This document shows, one piece after another, positions 1-5,538 of a stretch of DNA of 5,538 nucleotides (position 1 is the first letter of the stretch; the number at the start of each line of letters is the position of its first letter). The position numbers and the translations under genes were made by a program. This stretch comes from Bacteroidales bacterium UBA3724 (GTDB lineage: Bacteria > Bacteroidota > Bacteroidia > Bacteroidales > P3), in contig DFHL01000004.1 of assembly GCA_002371315.1 (NCBI GenBank), positions 9,749-15,286 on the forward strand, in the 5' to 3' direction. Below the pieces are notes generated by a model, which was given only the letters and a program-made list of their open reading frames with translations, made no database searches and was not told where the DNA came from.

Positions 1-1082
<1,082 letters not shown>

Positions 1083-1124
1083 TATCAGTATATTATATGT
1101 TTTTGTTCTTGTCCTTAGAAATTG

Positions 1125-1132
1125 CAAATATA
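1125..1132 (-). promoter_or_regulatory. Probable Bacteroidota -7 promoter element of mutB
   Basis: The minus strand reads TATATTTG here, an exact match to the Bacteroidota -7 consensus TAnnTTTG. It lies 42 bases before the mutB ATG, so the leader would be about 35 nt. No good TTTG -33 element is present at the expected distance, so the call rests on the -7 box and its position. The short predicted leader is AT-rich and shows no strong Shine-Dalgarno sequence, which is usual in this phylum. Confidence 0.55.
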
Positions 1133-1618
1133 CATATTTTATTTGAATATAGCGGTGTTTTGGGCGAAAATATTGAATATTTTGGTCTGTTGCGACGCAG
1201 CGGCAGCGCCAAGGCCGTTTTTTTCTCCCGGTTTTACGGCGTTGCAACACCCCTAAAAAGCACGAAATCAAATGTTAATTTTTAACTTAAATTACTCAAA
1301 GCCCGCTGTGGTGATTTTTGGTAAAAGTTTGATAGAAGTTTGGGTGAACTTTGGTAGGTATTTGACCCTTGGAAATCAGTGGATTGTGATTTTGCAAAAA
1401 TTGGCATTTTTTAACAGTATTTAAGTTAAATTTCGCCTGTGAAATGTTAAATTTTCTCAATAAGTCGGAGGGCTCTCCTGCGATGTTTTTAACAGTTGAA
1501 ATGTCTGTTGCCTGGACTTGGAAGCGGTCTGGATTTGATTGGCGATTTTTGTTGGGGATATTGGCGGGCCGATTCTTGGCTTTACAAGGGCGAAAGGGGA
1601 GGACGTCGCGATTAGGGC
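1133..1618. other. Intergenic region with no convincing gene
   Basis: This stretch lies between the mutB promoter and the terminator of the YitT-family gene. Open frames exist on both strands (for example 1296-1640 minus and 1444-1668 plus), but their translations resemble no family I recognise and both run through the terminator hairpin at 1619-1654. Part of it (about 1265-1460) is AT-rich with repeated TTAAC/GTTAA words, including a perfect 12-bp inverted repeat at 1281-1292 and 1419-1430 and a direct repeat TTTTTAACAGT at 1408-1418 and 1486-1496. No tRNA, cobalamin riboswitch or mutA fragment could be seen. It may be a decayed insertion, an unrecognised small RNA region or plain spacer. 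Confidence 0.5.
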
Positions 1619-1654
1619 AAAAAAAAACGTGGACCGGCATCGGCCCACGTTTTT
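1619..1654 (-). terminator. Intrinsic terminator of the YitT-family gene
   Basis: AAAAACGTGG at 1623-1632 pairs perfectly with CCACGTTTTT at 1645-1654. After an A-C mismatch, the inner bases CCG and CGG (1634-1636, 1641-1643) also pair around a GCAT loop. On the minus strand the hairpin is followed by nine T residues (1627-1619), as expected for a Rho-independent terminator. It begins 46 bases after the stop codon at 1700-1702. The A/T arms mean it could also act weakly in the plus direction, although no plus-strand gene needs it. Confidence 0.9.
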
Positions 1655-1704
1655 CGTTCTCGTTATAGTTTTCGTTTTCGTTATAGTTTTCGTTTTTCGC
1701 TATC
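1651..1704. repeat. Three imperfect 18-bp tandem repeats at the YitT gene 3' end
   Basis: On the plus strand the units are TTTTCGTTCTCGTTATAG (1651-1668), TTTTCGTTTTCGTTATAG (1669-1686) and a diverged third copy (1687-1704) with CGCTAT in place of CGTTAT. The first two differ by one base. The third overlaps the stop codon of the YitT-family gene, and the first overlaps the terminator stem, so the array fills the gap between stop and hairpin. It looks like local slippage expansion; no function is visible. Confidence 0.8.
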
Positions 1705-2671
1705 GCAGCTCGGCGTGGCTCTTGGATTTCTTCTTGTTCTTGTTCCAGAAGCCGTAGACTTCGCTGACGTTGCCGGCAGTGGTGAAAGCGTTGATTTCGT
1801 TCTTGTTGATGAACTCCAGCAGCTTCGAGAATTCGTCCTTGCTGAGCAGGGTCTCGAGCTCGATGCTCTTTTCGCCGCTGTAGCCGCCGGTCACCTCATA
1901 GAGTGTGCAGCCGCGCTGCAGCTCGTCGATGATGTAGTGGCGCAGGCGGTCGTATTCCTTCGACACGATGCATACGCGCTTGCGGTTGTTGAGCGTGGCG
2001 GTGAAGTAGTCGACCACCAGGCCGTTGATCCAGGTGCCGATGAGGCCGATGACGACCATACGGAACGGATTGATTGCGAAGGCGGTGCAGCAAATCACAG
2101 CTCCGGCCACCGACACCGAGGCGCCGATGTCGAAATGCAGGTACTTGTTGACGATTTTGGCCAGGATGTCGAGGCCGCCGGTCGAGGCGTTGATGCTGAA
2201 CATCAGGGCCTGCGCGGCGCTGAGCAGCAGCACGAAGCAGCAGAGGTCAAGCCAGGGGTCGCCCATCACCGACGGGCTGCCCGTAATGGGGTTGTCGTGG
2301 GCCAGGATGTATTCGCCGGCGGCGTTTTTGGCGTCCCAGGGCAGGATTTTGTTCCAAAGGTCGATAAAGGGACCAAGGATAAGGGCTGTATAGACTGTCT
2401 TTGCTCCGAACTCCTTGTTGATGAGGAGAAATGCAAGAATGAGCAGGATGATGTTGATGATGGTGACAAGCGTTCCGACGGTGATATTGATGCCGATGCC
2501 TTCAAAAATCTTTGCAATGACGATTGAAAGACCGGATATTGTTCCGATAATCAGCTTGCTGGGTACCAGGAAGTAGTACACTGCCGCGGCGGTGACCATC
2601 ATACCGAGCGTCATAATGATGAGCTCGATCCAGAATTTTTTGGTTGCGAGAATACTCAGTACTTTATTCAT
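1700..2671 (-). CDS. YitT-family membrane protein with C-terminal DUF2179 domain
   Basis: This 323-residue protein belongs to the YitT/DUF161 inner-membrane family (PF02588) with a C-terminal DUF2179 domain (PF10035). The family is widespread and poorly characterised; its substrate, if any, is not known. Hydrophobic segments lie near residues 15-35, 41-57, 67-84, 92-105, 139-159, 183-203 and 205-221. The family signature STGGLDILAKI (163-173) follows the fifth segment. The soluble tail (about 230-310) has the DUF2179 pattern: a helix ending in LQRGCTLYEVTGGYSG (251-266), then EFSKLLEFINKNEINAF and EVYGFW. It ends in a Lys-rich tail (KNKKKSKSH). I chose the ATG at 2671 because the TTG 19 codons upstream overlaps the predicted -7 box and so would not be transcribed. 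It is flanked by its own promoter and terminator, so it is probably transcribed alone. The family is secure, the function unknown. Confidence 0.93.
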   Translation of the reverse strand: MNKVLSILATKKFWIELIIMTLGMMVTAAAVYYFLVPSKLIIGTISGLSIVIAKIFEGIGINITVGTLVTIINIILLILAFLLINKEFGAKTVYTALILGPFIDLWNKILPWDAKNAAGEYILAHDNPITGSPSVMGDPWLDLCCFVLLLSAAQALMFSINASTGGLDILAKIVNKYLHFDIGASVSVAGAVICCTAFAINPFRMVVIGLIGTWINGLVVDYFTATLNNRKRVCIVSKEYDRLRHYIIDELQRGCTLYEVTGGYSGEKSIELETLLSKDEFSKLLEFINKNEINAFTTAGNVSEVYGFWNKNKKKSKSHAELR

Positions 2672-2725
2672 AAGGTTTTGTTTTTTAGATATTTTAATTA
2701 TTGTTAATATTTGCAAAATCGGCTG

Positions 2726-2757
2726 CAAAAGTACACATTTTATATATGCCGACCAAG
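2726..2757 (-). promoter_or_regulatory. Bacteroidota-type promoter of the YitT-family gene
   Basis: The minus strand has TACTTTTG at 2733-2726, a full match to the -7 consensus TAnnTTTG. About 20 bases upstream is CTTG (2757-2754), one mismatch from the -33 consensus TTTG. Transcription should start near 2719, giving an AT-rich leader of about 48 nt before the ATG at 2671. The 23-bp tandem array starts about 90 bases further upstream. Confidence 0.7.
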
Positions 2758-2847
2758 AAAAGGCCGAAAAATATTTTAGGCACGATGATAGATGGCGATT
2801 CGGTGTTGCCTCTGCCGTCGTTTGTTTCGTTTGTTGATATTTTTAAA

Positions 2848-2980
2848 ATGCCTCAAACTGGCCAATGAAAATGCCTCAAATAGGCCAACAAAAATGCCTC
2901 AAACTGGCCAACAAAAATGCCTCAAACTGTCCAATGAAAATGCCTCAAACTGGCCAACGAAAATGCCTCAAACTGGCCAA
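2848..2980. repeat. Array of 23-bp tandem repeats, five full units plus a partial sixth
   Basis: Units start at 2848, 2871, 2894, 2917, 2940 and 2963, all exactly 23 bp apart; the last is cut after 18 bases. Each begins ATGCCTCAAACTGGCCAA and ends in a five-base tail that varies (TGAAA, CAAAA, CAAAA, TGAAA, CGAAA). Unit 2 changes ACTGG to ATAGG and unit 4 changes TGGCC to TGTCC; otherwise the core is identical. The core contains the palindrome TGGCCA. There are no spacers, so this is not CRISPR. The 23-bp period is not a multiple of three, so open frames across it are not protein repeats. It lies between the T9SS gene terminator and the YitT promoter. Confidence 0.97.
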
Positions 2981-2983
2981 TTG

Positions 2984-3070
2984 CATCGCAGGCGAGGCGC
3001 CTGCGTACCAAAGAACGGGTCGCAATGGTGCAAAAAAAGCCGTCCTTTTTTGGGGCGGCTTTTGTTGCAA
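2984..3070. repeat. Left copy of an 87-bp palindrome-plus-terminator module (direct repeat)
   Basis: This segment aligns along its whole length with 5374-5460 in the same orientation. Shared blocks are the GCAGGCG palindrome arm, TGCGTACCAA, a run of A residues, GCCGTCC, the GG-GGC stem and the final GCAA; differences are scattered substitutions and small indels. Its left part is an 8-bp perfect palindrome, CGCAGGCG (2987-2994) and CGCCTGCG (2998-3005), with spacer AGG, followed by TACCA. Its right part is the terminator of the T9SS gene. It abuts the last unit of the 23-bp array. Confidence 0.85.
3032..3063 (-). terminator. Intrinsic terminator of the T9SS sorting-domain gene
   Basis: AAAAGCCGTCC at 3035-3045 pairs with GGGCGGCTTTT at 3053-3063, with one G-T wobble pair and a T-rich loop. 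On the minus strand the hairpin is followed by seven T residues (3038-3032). It starts 46 bases after the stop codon at 3110-3112. Sequence and layout are nearly those of the rpmF terminator at 5418-5450. Confidence 0.9.
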
Positions 3071-3109
3071 ATGTAGTTCGGATGTGCGCAAGTTTGTTGC
3101 GTATATGTT

Positions 3110-5104
3110 TCAGTTCTTGACAATTGTCTTCACGCCGTAGCCTTCTTTAGTGCGTACCACGAGGAGGTATTGTCCTGCAGCAAGCGCGCTGAGGTCGATG
3201 TCGCATACTTGATTGTCATTCTTTCTGGTCATTACGGCCTTGCCGTTTACGTCGTAGATTGTGATCTCATATGGTTCTTGCTGGTCTATCTGCACTGTCA
3301 GCCGTCCTGTTGTGGGGTTGGGCGATATGGAGAACTCCAGCGTGGCGGCCTGGTTGATGCCTATTGTCGGGTCGGCTGCGAAAATGGCTTCGAACACCGT
3401 GTCCTGTGTTACTGTGACAATGCGGGGCGACTCCTCATTGCCGTCCGTCCAGCCTTCAAACACATAGGTTTCAGCAGGAACGGCTGTCAGGGTGGCCTGC
3501 TGGCCCTCATAGTACATCCCTTCGCCGGTGACGGTACCCCATTCGCTGTTGTTGCTTGCTGCCACCAAGTAATACTGCGGCAACTCGACGAAGTGGGCCA
3601 CAAAGGCGGTGTCGCAGGTGAGGTATATCGTGAGGGGATTGTCGGTAAGGCTGTCGCCAGCGGCTGTGCTCCAATGCGTGAAGCCAAATCTATTCTCTGT
3701 GGGTACTGCGGTGATGGTATGGTTAGTGCCGCCGGGGTAGCTGCCGCCGCCGGTGACGGAGCCCATCGAAGCATTTGCTGACGAGACTTGCAGGTTGAAC
3801 GTCTGATTGCTGACATCCTCAAAGACAGCGACAAAGGCGGTGTCGCTGACGAGATGGACCGTTAAAGGATTGGTGGCAATTACTGTCGAGCCGTCACCGC
3901 TGCTCCAGTAGTTGAACCTGTGGCCCGGGTTGGGGGTTGCGGTAATGGAGACATCCGAGGCGTAGTAGTTGCCACCGCCAGTGACGGTGCCCATCACGTC
4001 GTCAGACGCTGTGACCTGCAGATTGAACTGCTGGGTGTTTTGGAAGATGGCGGTGAACGTTGTGTCGCTCATCAGGTGCACCACACGGGGATTTTCGGTG
4101 CTGCCGTCGTTCCACGAAACGAAGGCAAAGCCCGGGGCGGCAATGGCCGTGATGGTGTCGTCGCTCTCGTCTGGGAAGCGTCCACCGCCAAGCACTTCGC
4201 CCCATCCGACCTCATTGGGCTCGGCATTGAGGTCCCATTTGTCCACAATGACAAGATAGTATCCGAAGGGGCTTACGGGCCAGTCGCTAATCCAGTAGTT
4301 GAACATAGGACCGATTTGCATATCCCAAAAGGCATAAGGCCGGCCCTTTCCCAAGCATTGTGGGCATTGGAGAATAGATAGAGAGTGTGGAGGACAATAT
4401 AAAATATCGTGATAGTTGCTTGTGTCGCATCCATTTTTGTCTGCCATCATATAGTCCCCCTCGTCCCGAATGTCGACATAAAACGTGGACACCATCCCAT
4501 TGCTGTTAGGTGTATTCATAGAACCGACGATATAGAAATCGGAGTCTACCCACACTGGCTGTTCGAAATAAGCCTCGTAGATATAGCAGTACTGTATAAA
4601 CTCGTCGTTCCATCCTTGACGGAACTCCATAACGCGCGCGGTGGCCGTGTCCCACCTCACCGAGTCGAGCAGTTGAAGCCGGACTTCGACATCAAATCCC
4701 TGAATATTCCGGCCTGTCTCCGTCATCTGGTATATGTACATATATTCAGGGTTTTTCAGGTTCCCCGGGGCACCGTCAACCGTCGGCGGAGTATAAGTAT
4801 TCACCATCGCCGCCAGTCCTTTCACCTTCATACGTCCGTTGTGCGCATATTCCCATTTGGCGAGCTCGCCTGAAAAAATTCTGCCAAACTTATACTTGAA
4901 ACAAAGGCAGCTGTCATATACGCCTTTTGGTCGCCAGTTCGGACAATCGTCAAACCATTTGGTGTAATAATACTTGTCGCAACGTGGTTCGGCAGGGATG
5001 GTGTCGTCGACACCCGACGGTGTGTGACGCATTGCGAAAAGCGTGCCCGGCAACGCAAGAAAGGCCAGACTGATAATAATTCTAAAATGTAAAGGTGTTT
5101 TCAT
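3110..5104 (-). CDS. Secreted protein with four divergent InlB B-repeats and a T9SS type A sorting domain
   Basis: This 664-residue protein is predicted to leave the cell by Sec and then the type IX secretion system, ending on the surface or outside. Residues 1-24 form a signal peptide with hydrophobic core 9-23 and likely cleavage after LFA. Residues 25-290 match no family I recognise; they contain nine cysteines (42, 54, 66, 68, 173, 226, 237, 247, 250), including CPQC at 247-250, and many aromatic residues. Four divergent InlB-type B-repeats follow at about 299-355, 369-429, 446-506 and 520-576; each opens with a G-x-V-x-GGG-like turn (GEG in the last), has a central W, and ends in a T-x-F-x-A-x-F strand. 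Residues 590-664 are a typical T9SS type A domain: FSISPNPTTGRLTV, ITIYDVNGKAV, LSALAAGQYLLVV and a basic KTIVKN end. The ATG start is fixed by the signal peptide. The gene is flanked by terminators, so it is probably monocistronic. B-repeats often serve as stalks or adhesin spacers; the actual ligand or activity is unknown. Confidence 0.93.
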   Translation of the reverse strand: MKTPLHFRIIISLAFLALPGTLFAMRHTPSGVDDTIPAEPRCDKYYYTKWFDDCPNWRPKGVYDSCLCFKYKFGRIFSGELAKWEYAHNGRMKVKGLAAMVNTYTPPTVDGAPGNLKNPEYMYIYQMTETGRNIQGFDVEVRLQLLDSVRWDTATARVMEFRQGWNDEFIQYCYIYEAYFEQPVWVDSDFYIVGSMNTPNSNGMVSTFYVDIRDEGDYMMADKNGCDTSNYHDILYCPPHSLSILQCPQCLGKGRPYAFWDMQIGPMFNYWISDWPVSPFGYYLVIVDKWDLNAEPNEVGWGEVLGGGRFPDESDDTITAIAAPGFAFVSWNDGSTENPRVVHLMSDTTFTAIFQNTQQFNLQVTASDDVMGTVTGGGNYYASDVSITATPNPGHRFNYWSSGDGSTVIATNPLTVHLVSDTAFVAVFEDVSNQTFNLQVSSANASMGSVTGGGSYPGGTNHTITAVPTENRFGFTHWSTAAGDSLTDNPLTIYLTCDTAFVAHFVELPQYYLVAASNNSEWGTVTGEGMYYEGQQATLTAVPAETYVFEGWTDGNEESPRIVTVTQDTVFEAIFAADPTIGINQAATLEFSISPNPTTGRLTVQIDQQEPYEITIYDVNGKAVMTRKNDNQVCDIDLSALAAGQYLLVVRTKEGYGVKTIVKN

Positions 5105-5334
5105 TTTGATAATTATTATTTGATAAATATTAAATTGATAATTATGATGAGTTTAAAAATGATATAATTCCCCCTTTTGTATATATAGTCACAAAAAATG
5201 GCCAAAACGCTGCAAAGAATTTTGCTTTTTTTAGTTTGGTGTTGATTTACAATATTTTGGAAAATGTTAAATTATTATATCCACCTGTTGCGAAGGGCTT
5301 GCTATCCGAAACAATGGAAGGATTGACGCCTTTC
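5105..5334. promoter_or_regulatory. AT-rich leader and presumed promoter region of the T9SS gene
   Basis: This stretch of about 230 bp is strongly AT-rich up to about 5280 and contains no credible gene. It must hold the promoter of the minus-strand T9SS gene because a terminator lies upstream at 5418-5450. I searched the minus strand for TAnnTTTG and found no full match. Candidates such as ATTCTTTG (5220-5213) fail at the conserved TA. The exact promoter is therefore left open; it could use a variant -7 box or an alternative sigma factor. Confidence 0.5.
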
Positions 5335-5400
5335 TGGTACGCAGGCGCCACGCCTGCGAAAATGGTTGACAGTCATTGCAGGCGGGGCGTATGCGTACCA
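5335..5400. repeat. REP-like inverted pair of palindromic elements
   Basis: Two 24-bp elements face each other. The first (5335-5358) starts TGGTACGCAGGCG, followed by spacer CCA and CGCCTGCG. The second (5377-5400) ends ATGCGTACCA. They match at 20 of 24 positions when one is reversed, so the 66-bp segment can fold as a long imperfect hairpin. The first also has a perfect 8-bp palindrome of its own. It differs at only one base from the reverse complement of the element at 2987-3010, so at least three copies of this family are present in the window, all outside genes. Confidence 0.85.
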
Positions 5401-5460
5401 AGGGGGCGCGATAGAGCAAAAAAAAGCCGTCCTTTTGGGGACGGCTTTTTGTTTCTGCAA
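5374..5460. repeat. Right copy of the 87-bp palindrome-plus-terminator module (direct repeat)
   Basis: This is the partner of 2984-3070, in the same orientation and 2390 bp away, so the two copies bracket the T9SS gene and its leader. It contains the second palindromic element of the REP-like pair followed by the rpmF terminator. Its palindrome arm is more degenerate (GTATGCG in place of GCCTGCG), whereas its terminator stem is the more perfect of the two. Confidence 0.85.
5418..5450 (-). terminator. Intrinsic terminator of rpmF
   Basis: AAAAAGCCGTCC at 5421-5432 pairs perfectly, over 12 bp, with GGACGGCTTTTT at 5439-5450 around a six-base TTTTGG loop. On the minus strand it is followed by eight T residues (5425-5418). 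It begins 22 bases after the rpmF stop codon at 5473-5475, so rpmF transcription should end here. Confidence 0.95.
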
Positions 5461-5472
5461 CTAACGAGGCGC

Positions 5473-5538
5473 TTAGGCTTCGACGTTCTTCTCGATGGCG
5501 AGTTTGCCGCGGTAGTAACCGCATTCGGGACAAACGTG
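5473..5538 (-). CDS. rpmF: 50S ribosomal protein L32, C-terminal end (cut by window edge)
   Basis: Only the last 21 residues and the TAA stop are visible: HVCPECGYYRGKLAIEKNVEA. The VCPECGYYRGK segment is the second half of the L32 zinc ribbon, with the third and fourth zinc-binding cysteines (C-x-x-C) and the conserved G-Y-Y-x-G. This is therefore the zinc-binding (C+) form. L32 is a small protein of the large ribosomal subunit, usually about 55-65 residues long, so roughly two thirds lies beyond the right edge. In many bacteria rpmF is followed by plsX and/or fabH in the same operon; here it is followed by a terminator and an unrelated gene. Confidence 0.93.
   Translation of the reverse strand, partial: HVCPECGYYRGKLAIEKNVEA

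Noticed and set aside
1196..1230. GC-rich segment followed by seven T residues as a plus-strand terminator
   Set aside because: Only three or four base pairs can form, and no plus-strand gene ends there.
1083..1300. Cobalamin riboswitch controlling mutB
   Set aside because: The predicted leader is only about 35 nt and no B12-box-like sequence was seen upstream.
1296..1640. 114-codon minus-strand open frame and the overlapping 74-codon plus-strand frame
   Set aside because: Both pass through the terminator hairpin at 1619-1654, have no recognisable domain, and no promoter or start context was seen.
1457..1699. Readthrough extension of the YitT gene past its TAG, since the frame stays open to about 1457
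   Set aside because: The extension crosses a strong terminator, its sequence is unlike the family, and the protein is already full length.
2672..2728. Upstream TTG start adding 19 residues to the YitT-family protein
   Set aside because: The TTG overlaps the -7 element TACTTTTG, upstream of the predicted transcription start; the family alignment also begins near the ATG at 2671.
2848..2980. Possible CRISPR array
   Set aside because: The 23-bp units follow each other without spacers and no cas gene is present, so this is a simple tandem repeat.
2792..3140. Small plus-strand open frames through the 23-bp array
   Set aside because: The 23-bp period shifts frame at each unit, and the translations are repeat artefacts that run into a terminator.
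5267..5533. 88-codon minus-strand open frame near the right edge
   Set aside because: It is the wrong frame over the rpmF end and crosses the terminator and the palindromes; the correct L32 frame ends at 5473.

Overview
The window looks like a chromosomal fragment from a gut-type member of the Bacteroidales. Three things point there. A secreted protein carries a type IX secretion (Por) C-terminal sorting domain. Two promoters have the Bacteroidota -7 element TAnnTTTG. The methylmalonyl-CoA mutase and YitT-family proteins read like Bacteroidales versions. The species cannot be named from this sequence.

All four genes are on the minus strand, so transcription runs from right to left. At the right edge (5473-5538) is the last 21 codons of rpmF (ribosomal protein L32), followed by a strong intrinsic terminator. 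Next is a 664-residue exported protein (3110-5104) with a signal peptide, an unrecognised cysteine-containing N-terminal region, four divergent InlB-type B-repeats and a T9SS type A sorting domain; it has its own terminator. Between it and the next gene lies an array of five and a half 23-bp tandem repeats (2848-2980). Then comes a YitT/DUF2179 membrane protein (1700-2671) with its own promoter and terminator. A roughly 600-bp stretch without a convincing gene follows, and finally the N-terminal half of methylmalonyl-CoA mutase large subunit (mutB, 1-1082), which runs off the left edge.

The three complete gene boundaries have terminators, and two genes have visible promoters, so these appear to be separate transcription units rather than an operon. 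No shared pathway links them: translation (L32), surface or secreted function (T9SS protein), membrane function unknown (YitT), and the succinyl-CoA/propionate pathway (MutB).

The main interest is in the non-coding DNA. An 87-bp module, made of a short palindrome ending in GTACCA plus an intrinsic terminator, occurs in similar form and the same orientation on both sides of the T9SS gene. A further inverted copy of the palindrome sits beside the right-hand module, forming a REP-like pair. The 23-bp array sits directly next to the left module. I see no convincing evidence of a new defence system, mobile element or CRISPR array.
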